From: Hyphomicrobiales bacterium
Lineage (GTDB): Bacteria; Pseudomonadota; Alphaproteobacteria; Rhizobiales; Rhizobiaceae
Reading direction: 5' to 3'
DNA length: 64,000 nt
Assembly (NCBI GenBank): GCA_900469625.1
Contig: UBXV01000002.1
Location: 124,001-188,000, forward strand
Both the position numbers and the translations under genes were made by a program. The notes below the pieces were generated by a model. That model was not told the DNA's origin. It worked only from the letters and a program-made list of their open reading frames with translations, and made no database searches. Below, piece by piece: positions 19,681 to 28,659 of this stretch (its first letter is position 1; every line of letters begins with the position of its first letter).

Positions 19681-20021
19681 CCGCATAAAGAAATGTTTAT
19701 GTCTTTATTTTCCTCCGTCCGCGGGCGGGCGGCGCTCGTTGCCTCGGGTCGCGGCGCGGCATCGACATTCACGACCTGTGTGGAAGCGGAGGCGTTATCG
19801 GGTGCGGGCGCCAGAGGCGCTTGGAAGGGCTTGGCATCCACCACGTGCTGCCAAGGCGCGGCTATGTCGCCCGCCCGGGCACGGATGCTGTCATTGTCGC
19901 GCGTCAGGCCGATGTCCCTCAGCTGGAATTCGTTGAATGTATCGACCGACGTCGTGACGTCCGCGGCTCTTCTCGCGAAAGTCCAGACATGACGGATGAT
20001 CGATCGCAGTGCGCTCGGCAT
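19677..20021 (-). CDS. DUF1127-like small protein with a long tail
   Basis: 114 residues from the ATG at 20021, behind GAAGGGG. Residues about 30-50 (FNEFQLRDIGLTRDND) match the DUF1127 (YjiS-like) core, whose hallmark is L-R-D-I-G-L-T-R. Small DUF1127 proteins in Alphaproteobacteria have been linked to RNA binding and to phosphate or stress control. This one has an extra Ala/Pro-rich, presumably disordered C-terminal tail of about 60 residues. It is divergent from the LysR gene at 20134 across a 112-bp gap. Function unknown. Confidence 0.7.
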   Translation of the reverse strand: MPSALRSIIRHVWTFARRAADVTTSVDTFNEFQLRDIGLTRDNDSIRARAGDIAAPWQHVVDAKPFQAPLAPAPDNASASTQVVNVDAAPRPEATSAARPRTEENKDINISLCG

Positions 20022-20133
20022 TGCTAACCCCTTCAATTCTGCGGTGATGTGTTCGCGACAAAATTGAGGATTTTCGTGGATTCGCGCAAAGCGGTTTCTC
20101 GCATGCTGCCATAAAGAATGCTTATCTCAACGC

Positions 20134-21039
20134 ATGAGCAAATTGCCCCCCATGAGCGCGGTGCGTGCCTTCGAGGCCGCCGCCCGACACCTGAGTTTCA
20201 CCCGCGCGGCGCAGGAACTTGGCATGACCCAGGCCGCCGTCAGCTATCAGATCCGGTTGCTCGAGGAGCGCACCGGCACAGCCCTCTTCGTCCGTATGCC
20301 GCGGGAAGTGCGGCTCACGGCCGCCGGCCGGCAACTCGCGCCGAAAGTGACGGAAGCCATCGACCTCCTGGGCAACGCCTTTTCGGAGATCGCCGACAAG
20401 ACCGAGCATCACCTGCACATCTCCGTCCTTCCGACGGTGGTCTCGAGCTGGCTCGGCTCGAGGCTCGCCTCGTTCCAGGCGGCCCATCCGAACATCAGCA
20501 TCCGGGTGCACATGTCGACCGAGCTCATCGACTTCAAGCGTGATGCCATCGACCTGGTGGTGCGCAGCGGCAACGGCGACTGGCCGGGCCATGACGTCTT
20601 TCCGCTTTTCCCGATCGAGTACCTGCCGGTCTGCACGCCGACATTCCTGGAAAAGCATCAGCTCAAGCACCCCGCAGACGTTCTCAATGTCAGGCGATTC
20701 GGCAATGCCAGCTGGTGGCGTCGCTGGATGGTCGAGACCCGTGTGGAACCGCCGGCCAGCAACGGCACGGAGCTGATCTTCGACGTCCAGGCAATGGATG
20801 TCGCCACCACATTGCTCGACCACGGCATCGCCATGGCGGTCTCCACCTTCCTGATCGAGGAGCTTCGCAGCGGAAAGTTGATCCGGCCGTTCAACCATGT
20901 GGTCCGGGACGGCCGCGCCTATTGGCTGGTCTATCCGCAAAGCCACCGGCGGCAGAAGAAGATCCAGGCGTTTCGGGAGTGGATCATTGCAGAGGCCAAG
21001 GCATCGAACCTGATGCTGGCGCAGGCGATGGGGGAATAA
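20134..21039 (+). CDS. LysR-family regulator (GcvA-like)
   Basis: 301 residues. The N-terminal winged helix-turn-helix (LPPMSAVRAFEAAARHLSFTRAAQELGMTQAAVSYQIRLLEERTG) is of the GcvA subgroup, followed by a substrate-binding domain (about 90-295, with the GcvA-type RSGNGDWPGHDVFPLFP loop). GcvA-type regulators bind a small-molecule co-inducer and usually act on a divergent or downstream gene. The divergent DUF1127-like gene is one candidate target. The sugar operon downstream has its own SorC regulator. Confidence 0.92.
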   Translation: MSKLPPMSAVRAFEAAARHLSFTRAAQELGMTQAAVSYQIRLLEERTGTALFVRMPREVRLTAAGRQLAPKVTEAIDLLGNAFSEIADKTEHHLHISVLPTVVSSWLGSRLASFQAAHPNISIRVHMSTELIDFKRDAIDLVVRSGNGDWPGHDVFPLFPIEYLPVCTPTFLEKHQLKHPADVLNVRRFGNASWWRRWMVETRVEPPASNGTELIFDVQAMDVATTLLDHGIAMAVSTFLIEELRSGKLIRPFNHVVRDGRAYWLVYPQSHRRQKKIQAFREWIIAEAKASNLMLAQAMGE

Positions 21040-21069
21040 GGGCCATATCGGTCTGAAATACAGGCGGGT

Positions 21070-21085
21070 ATGAATTATTATTCAT
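21070..21085. promoter_or_regulatory. Candidate operator of the sugar operon
   Basis: Perfect inverted repeat ATGAAT-TATT-ATTCAT, with a third ATGAAT half-site at 21089-21094. It lies just upstream of the -35 element at 21099. The layout resembles binding sites of SorC/DeoR-type sugar regulators, and a SorC gene is the fourth gene of this operon. Confidence 0.5.
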
Positions 21086-21098
21086 GCCATGAATTATA

Positions 21099-21127
21099 TT
21101 GACAGATGCCTTGGCCATAGTTTTAAT
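21099..21127 (+). promoter_or_regulatory. Sigma-70-type promoter of the 21.2-31.1 kb operon
   Basis: TTGACA (21099-21104), 17-bp spacer, TTTAAT (21122-21127). This is a near-consensus promoter about 105 bp upstream of the binding-protein start codon. Confidence 0.65.
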
Positions 21128-21233
21128 CGTGACAGTCGGAAGTCGAGGAGGAGTTCCGGCAAACTCACACATCAGCGGTCATTTCTGACGGCAGTTTTGG
21201 TTTTGGGAGGGGCTTCGGCCTCGAGGAGGACGC

Positions 21234-22262
21234 GTGCGCACTTTTTTGAGCACGACCGCGCTGGCGGTCATTGCAACGACGTTTCTGGCTGGCCCCGCCA
21301 GCGCGGAGACGGCCAATCCGTTTCGCTGCGAACCCGGCGAAAAATACGTGATGAACGTCATGGTATCGGGCGTCGAATACTGGTTCCCGGTCTATGAAAT
21401 GTTCAAGCAGGCCGGCCAGCAGTTCGGCTGCGAGACCGAATACACCGGCACGCCGGAATATGACGTCAACAAGCAGATCGCCACCTTCGACCAGGCGCTG
21501 GCGCAGAACCCGGCAGGCATCCTCGTTCACCCGATGAACTCGGATCCCTTCATCGAGCCGATCAACCGCGCCATCGACCAAGGCACGGCAGTCGTCACCT
21601 TTGCGGCCGACTCGCCGCTCTCCAAGCGCATCTCGTTCATCACGTCGGATAACACACGCGAAGGCGTCTATGCCGCCGATGCGATCGCCGAGAAGATGGG
21701 TGGCAAGGGCGAATACGCCGTTCTGGAAAACCCCGGCCAGGACAACCACGACAAGCGCATCACGGCCTTCGTCGGCCGCATGGCTGAAAAATGGCCCGAC
21801 ATGAAGCTCGTCGGCCGTGCCGCCTCCAACCAGGATCCGAACAAGGCCTACCAGGGCCTGATGAGCCTGATCCAGGCAAACCCTAACCTCGGCGCGGTCT
21901 TCATGCCTGAAGCCAACTCGGCGATCGGTGCAGCCCAGGCCAGCAAGGAAAGCGGCGGCAAGGTTCTCGTCATGTGCGCCGACGTCAACGCCAACATTCT
22001 CGACATGATCAAGGCCGGCGAAGTGTTCGGCTCGATCAACCCGAACCAGGGCATGCAGGGTTACATGGGCTTCATGCTGCTGTGGCTTGCCAAGCATCCC
22101 GAACTCATCGATCCGATGAACGACGCCAAGCGTTCCGGCTTCAATCCGATGAGCATTCCCTTCGTCGACAACGGTCTGTCGATCGTCACCGCCGCCAATG
22201 CGGACGACTTCTACTGGGACAAGTACCTGAAGCGCCGCGGCACCAAGGGTATTGACGAGTAA
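21234..22262 (+). CDS. Sugar ABC transporter substrate-binding protein
   Basis: 342 residues. Start at the GTG 21234, directly after a GAGGAGGA Shine-Dalgarno sequence. A signal peptide ends at AGPASA (about residue 24). The mature part has the RbsB-type fold: VNKQIATFDQALAQNPAGILVHPMN, then the hinge-proximal MPEANSAIGAAQA. It opens a nine-gene operon that also encodes ATPase, permease, SorC regulator and four enzymes. Compared with LsrB (AI-2 binding) the equivalent positions hold AADS, GQDN and PEAN, so some ligand residues differ. The ligand is unknown; a polyol or short sugar is likely from the enzymes downstream. Confidence 0.92.
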   Translation: MRTFLSTTALAVIATTFLAGPASAETANPFRCEPGEKYVMNVMVSGVEYWFPVYEMFKQAGQQFGCETEYTGTPEYDVNKQIATFDQALAQNPAGILVHPMNSDPFIEPINRAIDQGTAVVTFAADSPLSKRISFITSDNTREGVYAADAIAEKMGGKGEYAVLENPGQDNHDKRITAFVGRMAEKWPDMKLVGRAASNQDPNKAYQGLMSLIQANPNLGAVFMPEANSAIGAAQASKESGGKVLVMCADVNANILDMIKAGEVFGSINPNQGMQGYMGFMLLWLAKHPELIDPMNDAKRSGFNPMSIPFVDNGLSIVTAANADDFYWDKYLKRRGTKGIDE

Positions 22263-22275
22263 GGGTCTTTGACAT

Positions 22276-22299
22276 GGCTATCCGGATGTCCGGATAGCC
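22276..22299 (+). other. Intercistronic stem-loop after the binding-protein gene
   Basis: Perfect 10-bp stem (22276-22285 with 22290-22299) and a 4-nt loop, 14 bp after the stop codon. No U-run. Equivalent in position to the hairpins at 6599, 38002 and 57667. Confidence 0.65.
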
Positions 22300-22327
22300 C
22301 GTCGAACGCATGAGAGTGGAGAAGGCG

Positions 22328-23875
22328 ATGATATCGCAGCCGGTCCTTCAGGTCCGCAACGTCACCAAGCACTTCGGGGCTGTGAAGGCGTTGACCAATG
22401 TGGATTTCAACCTTGAAAAAGGCGAGATCCACGCGCTTTGCGGCGAGAACGGCGCCGGAAAATCCACCCTTATGAACATCATCGCCGGCGTGCTGCAGCC
22501 GAACGAGGGCGAGATCCTCGTCGACGGCACGCCGACGAAAATCGCATCGCCCGCCGCGGCCCAGACGCTCGGCATCGGTCTCGTGCACCAGGAGATTGCG
22601 CTCTGCCCGGATGCGACGGTGGCGGAAAACATGTTCATGGCGGCGACCAACCGGCGGCGCTCGCCGCTGATGAACTACGCCGCGCTTGCCCGCGACGCGC
22701 AAAAGGTAATGAACCGGCTGGCGCCGATCGACGTGCGCTGCAAGGTTGCTGACCTCACCATTTCCAGCCAGCAGCTGGTCGAGATCGCCAAGGCGCTGAC
22801 GCTCGACTGCCGCGTGCTGATCCTCGACGAGCCGACAGCGGCACTGACGGAGGCCGAGGCGCAGGCGCTGTTCGGCATCATCCGCGACCTGAAGGCGGCG
22901 GGCATTTCGATCATCTACATCAGCCATCGCATGGCCGAGATTTTCAGCCTTTGCGACCGTGTCACCGTCTTTCGCGACGGTCGCCATGTCTCGACGGAGC
23001 GCATCGCCGATGTGACGCCCGATGACGTCGTGCGCCGCATGGTCGGCCGCGAGATCACCCAGCTCTATCCGCCGAAGCAGGCAGAGGGCGAAAAGTCCGG
23101 CGAGGTCATCCTGTCGGTACGCGGTCTTGGCGACGGCGAGCGTATCGCCGATGTCGGCTTCGAGCTGCGCAAGGGCGAAATCCTCGGGATCGGCGGGCTG
23201 ATCGGCTCCGGCCGAACCGAGATCGCGGAAGCCATCTGCGGCCTGCGCCCCAAGGTGCGCGGCGACGTGAAACTGCACGGCAAGACGCAGGCGATCGGCA
23301 ATTACCGAGACGCTGTCGATGCCGGCATCGTGTATCTCTCCGAGGATCGCAAGGGATCCGGTGTGTTCGTCGACATGTCGATCGCCCAGAACATTTCGGT
23401 ACTGGACCTGAAGACGCTGACCGGGCCGCTTGGGCTGATGAACGCGAAGGCGGAAGCGGACCTCGCCAGCGAGTTTACCCGGCGGCTCGGCGTGCGCATG
23501 GGCGGCATCGCCATGCCGGTGTCGTCGCTGTCGGGCGGCAACCAGCAGAAGGTGGCGATCGCCAAGCAGCTTGCGGTGCGGCCGAAGGTCATTCTCATGG
23601 ACGAGCCGACGCGCGGCATCGACGTGGGCGCAAAATCGGAAATTCACCGGCTGCTGCGCGACCTCGCGCGCTCCGGCATCGGCATCGTCGTCATCTCGTC
23701 GGAACTGCCTGAGCTTCTGGGGCTTTGCGACCGGGTTCTGGTCGTTCGCGAAGGCGGCATTGCCGGCGAACTCGGAGAAGCCGAGATGTCGGAGGAGGCG
23801 GTCATCCGCCTGGCATCCGGGGTCGGGTCACGGGACGAACGACAAGAAATAAGGGCGGCCGAGCATGTTGCCTGA
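22328..23875 (+). CDS. Sugar ABC transporter ATP-binding protein (RbsA/CUT2 family)
   Basis: 515 residues from the ATG at 22328, preceded by GGAGAAGG. Two NBDs: NBD1 with GENGAGKST, signature-like [15 protein letters not shown] and [15 protein letters not shown]2 with the degenerate Walker [29 protein letters not shown] and [14 protein letters not shown]. It powers the importer formed with the adjacent permease. The last residues (about 500-515) run past the family core. The permease gene starts 28 bp downstream. Confidence 0.94.
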   Translation: MISQPVLQVRNVTKHFGAVKALTNVDFNLEKGEIHALCGENGAGKSTLMNIIAGVLQPNEGEILVDGTPTKIASPAAAQTLGIGLVHQEIALCPDATVAENMFMAATNRRRSPLMNYAALARDAQKVMNRLAPIDVRCKVADLTISSQQLVEIAKALTLDCRVLILDEPTAALTEAEAQALFGIIRDLKAAGISIIYISHRMAEIFSLCDRVTVFRDGRHVSTERIADVTPDDVVRRMVGREITQLYPPKQAEGEKSGEVILSVRGLGDGERIADVGFELRKGEILGIGGLIGSGRTEIAEAICGLRPKVRGDVKLHGKTQAIGNYRDAVDAGIVYLSEDRKGSGVFVDMSIAQNISVLDLKTLTGPLGLMNAKAEADLASEFTRRLGVRMGGIAMPVSSLSGGNQQKVAIAKQLAVRPKVILMDEPTRGIDVGAKSEIHRLLRDLARSGIGIVVISSELPELLGLCDRVLVVREGGIAGELGEAEMSEEAVIRLASGVGSRDERQEIRAAEHVA

Positions 23876-23903
23876 GACAAGCAGAGTGAATGGGGAGGCG
23901 GAA

Positions 23904-24893
23904 ATGGCAGTCGATACGGTGGTTGCAACGCAGGTGCAGGTTCCGGCCTGGCGGCGGATCGGCACGATGCGCGAGGCAGGGCTCATTGCCATCATCCTCG
24001 CGCTCGGCGTCATCATGACCTTCGCGTCGCCGCACTTTCTCACCTTCGGCAACATGCGCGCCATGCTGATGAGCTTCTCGGTCGAAGGCATCGTCGTCGT
24101 CGGCATGACGATCCTTTTGATCGTCGGCGGCATCGATCTGGCGGTCGGCTCTGTCGTCTGCTTCGCCATGGTGCTGGCCGGGTCGCTGTTTCTTGCCGGC
24201 GTCGATCCCTGGACGGCTTCGCTCGTCGGGATCCTTGCAAGCAGCCTTATCGGCGCCATCATGGGTTTCTTCGTCACCGTGGTCGGGCTCAACCATTTCA
24301 TCACGTCGCTTGCGGCCATGGTGATCGTGCGTGGGCTCTGCCTGGTCATTACCAAGGGCACGCCGCTGTCGCTCTTCACCCTGCCGGCATCGTTCAAGGC
24401 GGTCGGCCAGGGCACGTTCAACGGCATCCCCTACGTCATCCTGATCTTCATCGCCGTCGTCGTCCTGTTCGACTTCCTGCTGCGCCGGGCGACCGCTTTT
24501 CGCAAGGTGTTCTATACCGGCAGCAACGAGAAGGCGGCGCTTTATTCCGGCATCAAGACCAAGCAGGTGAAGTTCTGGGTGACGGTGCTCTGCTCGACGC
24601 TCGCCGGTGTCGCCGGCGTCATCTACATGTCGCGCTTCGGCGCCGCCACCCCCACGTTCGGCGTCGGCATGGAGCTCAACATCATCGCCGCTGCCGTCAT
24701 TGGCGGGGCGTCGCTGAACGGCGGTTCGGGCACGATCCTCGGCGCCATCCTCGGCATCGCGCTGCTTTCGGTGGTGACCAGCTCGTTGATCCTGCTCGAT
24801 GTGTCCGTCTATTGGCAGGACATGATCAAGGGCTGCATTCTGCTCGCCGCCGTCTCCATCGACCATTTCCTGCATACGCGGAAGGCCAGCTGA
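23904..24893 (+). CDS. Sugar ABC transporter permease (RbsC family)
   Basis: 329 residues. Start at the ATG 23904 behind GGGGAGG; an ATG at 23865 would overlap the ATPase gene and has no better ribosome site. About nine hydrophobic segments, with the family motifs GMTILLIVGGIDLAVGSVV (about residue 67) and AAAVIGGASLNGGSGT (about 262). It is the only permease gene in the operon, so it probably works as a homodimer. The regulator gene follows after 2 bp. Confidence 0.93.
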   Translation: MAVDTVVATQVQVPAWRRIGTMREAGLIAIILALGVIMTFASPHFLTFGNMRAMLMSFSVEGIVVVGMTILLIVGGIDLAVGSVVCFAMVLAGSLFLAGVDPWTASLVGILASSLIGAIMGFFVTVVGLNHFITSLAAMVIVRGLCLVITKGTPLSLFTLPASFKAVGQGTFNGIPYVILIFIAVVVLFDFLLRRATAFRKVFYTGSNEKAALYSGIKTKQVKFWVTVLCSTLAGVAGVIYMSRFGAATPTFGVGMELNIIAAAVIGGASLNGGSGTILGAILGIALLSVVTSSLILLDVSVYWQDMIKGCILLAAVSIDHFLHTRKAS

Positions 24894-24895
24894 CC

Positions 24896-25906
24896 ATGCC
24901 GATCGCCAATCCCAGTCAGAACATCCTCTCCAGCGCTCGCGAGGAACTCGTGGTCGCCCGGCAGATGCACCAGGCGCTGGTTCTGCACTTCCTCGAAGGC
25001 CTGACCCAGTCGCAGATTGCCGACCGGCTCGGAATTTCCCAGCCGACCGTCAACCGCCTGATCAAGCGTGGCCGCCAGCTCGGCCTCGTCGAGATCAAGA
25101 TCAAGTCGCCGATCGAACCGCTCGTCGACATGGAAGAGCAATTGCTGGCGCTCGGCGGCATCAGCCGTGCGGTCGTCGTGCCGACCGTGTCGGACAATCA
25201 GCAGACGGCGCTGCAGGCGGTGGGCGAGGCAGCAGCCCGCCTGTTGATGGAGGAGATCGCCGACGGCGACACCATCTGCATCACCGGCGGCAAGGGCGTC
25301 AGCGCCGTCGTTGCCGGCCTGCATGCCTCGCGGCGCCTCGATATCGAGGTTATCCCGGCAACGGGCTGCGTCCAGGGCAAGCACTATACCGACGTCAATC
25401 ATGTCTCGACACTGATGGCCGAGCGGCTCGGCGGCAGGTCCTACCAGATCCATGCGCCGCTCTTTGCCGACAGCGCTGCCGAGCGCGCCATGCTGATCAA
25501 CATGCGCTCGGTGGCGGACGTCTTCAAACGGGCGCGTGAAGCCAAGGTGGCGATCGTCGGCATCGGCTCGATCCTTTCCGACGATTCGAGCTACTACGAC
25601 TTGCACCCGTCATCGAGCACCGACCGCGCCGCGATAGAGCGCTCGGGCGCGAGCTGCGAACTGCTGGCACATCTGCTCGATGACCAGGGCCGCGTCTGCG
25701 ACTACAGCCTCAACCGTTCGCTCGTGTCGCTGACACTCGACGAATTCGCGTCGATCCCGACCAAGATCGGCGTTGCTAGCGGACCGAACAAGGCCGGGCC
25801 GATCCTCAGCGTCCTGCGCGGCAGGCATCTCGATACACTCGTGACCGACGAGGCGACCGGCGAGCGCATCCTTGCCATGGCAAGCGAAAAGGGACTTTCG
25901 GCATGA
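24896..25906 (+). CDS. SorC/DeoR-type sugar-responsive regulator (EryD/LsrR-like)
   Basis: 336 residues. The N-terminal helix-turn-helix (GLTQSQIADRLGISQPTVNRLIKRGRQLGLVEI, about residues 38-70) is of the SorC family. A phosphosugar-binding domain with the NagB-like fold follows (about 85-330; ICITGGKGVSAVVAGL, IVGIGSILSDDSS). Family members (SorC, LsrR, EryD) release DNA when they bind a phosphorylated sugar or polyol made by the operon's own kinase. This one is embedded in the operon and probably binds the repeat at 21070-21094. It starts 2 bp after the permease gene and overlaps the next gene by 4 bp. Confidence 0.93.
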   Translation: MPIANPSQNILSSAREELVVARQMHQALVLHFLEGLTQSQIADRLGISQPTVNRLIKRGRQLGLVEIKIKSPIEPLVDMEEQLLALGGISRAVVVPTVSDNQQTALQAVGEAAARLLMEEIADGDTICITGGKGVSAVVAGLHASRRLDIEVIPATGCVQGKHYTDVNHVSTLMAERLGGRSYQIHAPLFADSAAERAMLINMRSVADVFKRAREAKVAIVGIGSILSDDSSYYDLHPSSSTDRAAIERSGASCELLAHLLDDQGRVCDYSLNRSLVSLTLDEFASIPTKIGVASGPNKAGPILSVLRGRHLDTLVTDEATGERILAMASEKGLSA

Positions 25907-26898
25907 GCAGTGAACAGTTGACGCGCGAGATCGGCCGCTCCGGTGTCAAGGCATCCGCCGTCGGGCTCGGCACCTGGGCGATCGGTGGCTGGATGTGGGG
26001 CGGAACGGACGAAGGAGAGTCCATTGCCGCCATCCAGGCCTCGCTCGATGCCGGTGTGACCCTGATCGACACGGCGCCCGCCTATGGCCTCGGGCGCTCC
26101 GAGGAAATCGTCGGCAAGGCGCTTGCCGGTCGCCGCGACAAGGCCGTCATCGCCACCAAATGCGGCCTCGTCTGGCACACGACGAAGGGCAAGCATTTCT
26201 TCGACCAGGACGGCAAGCCCGTTCATCGCTACCTCGGTCGCGACGCCATCATGCACGAGGTGGAACAGAGCCTGAAGCGGCTCGGGACCGACTATATCGA
26301 TCTCTATATCACCCATTGGCAGGACCCGACGACACCGATCGAAGAGACAGTGCGCGCACTCGAAGACCTGAAGAATGCCGGCAAGATCCGCGCGATCGGC
26401 GCCAGCAATGTCGACCGATCCGAGCTGGAGGCCTACATCGCCACCGGCCGCCTCGATGCGATCCAGGAACGCTTCAGCATGATGGACCGCGAGATCGAGG
26501 CGGAGCTTCTGCCGCTGACCACGAAAAACGGCGTGGCGACGCTCAGCTATTCCTCGCTCGCCCTTGGTCTGCTGTCCGGCACCGTCGGTCCGGACCGGGT
26601 GTTTTCAGGCGACGATCAGCGCCGCGACAATCCGCGCTTCTCGGTTGGCAACCGCGAAAAGGCGACGGCCTTTGCCGGAGCGATCCGGCCGATTGCCGAA
26701 AAGCACGGCGCCAGTATTGCGCAGACGGTCATTGCCTGGACGCTGGCGCAACCCGGTGTGACGTTCGCGCTTTGCGGTGCGCGCAATCCGGCGCAGGCGC
26801 TCGACAACGCTCGCGCCGGAACCATCCGGCTCGACGGCCAGGATCTCGCGGCGATCGACGAAGCGATAGCGGCGAAACTCGCCCAAATGGATAGGTAA
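25903..26898 (+). CDS. Aldo/keto reductase
   Basis: 331 residues. NADPH-dependent (beta/alpha)8-barrel oxidoreductase. The AKR catalytic tetrad can be placed: Asp in LIDTAPAYGLGRSEE, with Tyr four residues on, Lys in ATKCGL, and His in DLYITHWQDP. It would interconvert an aldehyde or ketone with an alcohol in the cytoplasm. It overlaps the SorC gene by ATGA. In the proposed pathway it reduces the aldehyde left after aldol cleavage, or oxidises the imported polyol; the direction is inference. Confidence 0.92.
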   Translation: MSSEQLTREIGRSGVKASAVGLGTWAIGGWMWGGTDEGESIAAIQASLDAGVTLIDTAPAYGLGRSEEIVGKALAGRRDKAVIATKCGLVWHTTKGKHFFDQDGKPVHRYLGRDAIMHEVEQSLKRLGTDYIDLYITHWQDPTTPIEETVRALEDLKNAGKIRAIGASNVDRSELEAYIATGRLDAIQERFSMMDREIEAELLPLTTKNGVATLSYSSLALGLLSGTVGPDRVFSGDDQRRDNPRFSVGNREKATAFAGAIRPIAEKHGASIAQTVIAWTLAQPGVTFALCGARNPAQALDNARAGTIRLDGQDLAAIDEAIAAKLAQMDR

Positions 26899-26910
26899 CG
26901 GACCGCCATC

Positions 26911-28659
26911 ATGAACCGAGAAGAGATCTTTGACGGGCTCCGCCAGAGCCCGAAGGTGGACGTCTGCGTGCTGGGCGGCGGCATCAACGGCCTCAGCGTC
27001 TTTCGCGAGCTGGCGCTGCAGGGCGTCAATGTCGTGCTCGTCGAGAAACACGATTTCTGTTCCGGCGCCAGCGCCGCATTGTCTCGCATGGTTCATGGCG
27101 GGCTGCGCTATCTCGAAAACGGTGAATTCAGTCTGGTGCGGGAATCCCTCGTCGAGCGCGACCGGCTGCTGCGCAACGCGCCGCACTATGTCGGTCCGCT
27201 GCCGACCACGGTCCCGGTCTTCGATTTCTTTTCCGGTATCGCCAACGGCGCCGTCCGCTTCCTCGGTCTTTCCCGTCGGCCGAGCCGCCGCGGCGCGGTT
27301 GTCATCAAGGCGGGGCTCGCCATCTACGATTTCCTGACGCGCAAGCGCGCCCTGATGCCGCGCCACGAATTCCGCGGGCGGCGCTCGACGCTTGGCCGGT
27401 GGCCGGCGCTCAATCCCGCAATCAAGAGTTCGGCGACCTATTACGACGCCTGGGTGAGCCAACCCGAGCGGCTCGGCGTCGAGCTGCTCGAGGACGCGCT
27501 GTCCGCCGGTGCCGGTGTGCGTGCTGTCAACTATGCCGAACTCAGGCTCACAGCGCCGGGACGCTACGCGGTCAGGGACACGATCAGCGGCGCGGAGGTT
27601 TCGATCGAGCCGACCCTGATCGTCAACGCCACCGGCGGCTGGATCGACATCGCCAACCAGGGCCTGTTTTCCGAGCCCGCCCGTCCGGCACCGTTGATGG
27701 GCGGCACCAAGGGGTCGCATCTGATTGTCGACAACGACGACCTTACGCGGGCGCTCGACGGGCACATGATCTACTACGAGAACGAGGACGGGCGCATCTG
27801 CATCCTGTTTCCCTATCTCGGCAAGGTTCTGGTCGGCTCCACCGACATTCGCGTCGACGACCCGGAAACCGTACGCTGCGAGACGGAGGAGCGCGACTAC
27901 ATCCTGCAGTCGCTCGCCTTCGTCCTTCCGGCGATAAAGATCAGAACCGAGGAGATCGTCTTCCAGTTCTCAGGGGTCCGGCCGCTGCCGGCTAGCAAGG
28001 ACAGTTTTACTGGCCGCATACCGCGTGATCACTATTGCACCTTCGTCGAGACCGCCGACGGCGGTCCGCCAGTGCTGTGCATGATCGGCGGCAAGTGGAC
28101 CACGTTCCGCTCCTTCGGCGAGTTGGCGGCCGACCAGGTGCTGGAGCGGCTGGCGCGGGCGCGGCGCATCTCGACATCAGAGCGTCCGATCGGCGGTGGG
28201 CGTGATTTTCCGGCCGATCGCGAAGCCTGGATCGCCCGGGTCGCCGCGGCGAGCGGCCTTTCGTCGGAGCGCGTCGAAACACTGTTCAAGCGCTACGGGA
28301 CGGATGCAGAGCGCATTGCGGCCTTCACGGCGGCAGCACCCGATACACCGCTTCCGCATGCCGGTTACTCGAGCCGCGAAATCCAGCTGCTGATCCGCAG
28401 CGAGAAGGTCGAGCATCTCGACGACCTGCTGCTACGTCGCACCACGTTGGCAATCACCGGCGAACTGTCTCTCGACATGGCGGATGCCGTGCTGGCGCTG
28501 CTCGCGGCCGAAAAACGCTGGTCTGCGGCACGTCAGGCGCAGGAGCGCGCCCGTTTTCTCACCCTTCTCCTCGAACGCCACGGCGTCGACGAAGACACGC
28601 TTTCCGCACGGAACGAACAAAGGAGTGCATTATGCGAAACAACCGCAAGGTCCGGATGA
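26911..28659 (+). CDS. FAD-dependent glycerol-3-phosphate dehydrogenase-like protein (GlpD/EryB family)
   Basis: 582 residues. The N-terminal Rossmann motif VCVLGGGINGLSVFRELALQG (about 17-37) binds FAD. The GlpD family segments SRMVHGGLRYLENGEFSLVRE, GTKGSHLI, and the C-terminal cap domain are present. These enzymes oxidise a sn-glycerol-3-phosphate-like polyol phosphate and pass electrons to quinones at the inner membrane. With an FGGY kinase and a SorC regulator in the same operon it resembles EryB, which oxidises L-erythritol phosphate. The last 28 bp overlap the following gene. No general glycerol genes (glpF/K) are nearby, so glycerol itself is not the likely substrate. Confidence 0.9.
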   Translation: MNREEIFDGLRQSPKVDVCVLGGGINGLSVFRELALQGVNVVLVEKHDFCSGASAALSRMVHGGLRYLENGEFSLVRESLVERDRLLRNAPHYVGPLPTTVPVFDFFSGIANGAVRFLGLSRRPSRRGAVVIKAGLAIYDFLTRKRALMPRHEFRGRRSTLGRWPALNPAIKSSATYYDAWVSQPERLGVELLEDALSAGAGVRAVNYAELRLTAPGRYAVRDTISGAEVSIEPTLIVNATGGWIDIANQGLFSEPARPAPLMGGTKGSHLIVDNDDLTRALDGHMIYYENEDGRICILFPYLGKVLVGSTDIRVDDPETVRCETEERDYILQSLAFVLPAIKIRTEEIVFQFSGVRPLPASKDSFTGRIPRDHYCTFVETADGGPPVLCMIGGKWTTFRSFGELAADQVLERLARARRISTSERPIGGGRDFPADREAWIARVAAASGLSSERVETLFKRYGTDAERIAAFTAAAPDTPLPHAGYSSREIQLLIRSEKVEHLDDLLLRRTTLAITGELSLDMADAVLALLAAEKRWSAARQAQERARFLTLLLERHGVDEDTLSARNEQRSALCETTARSG

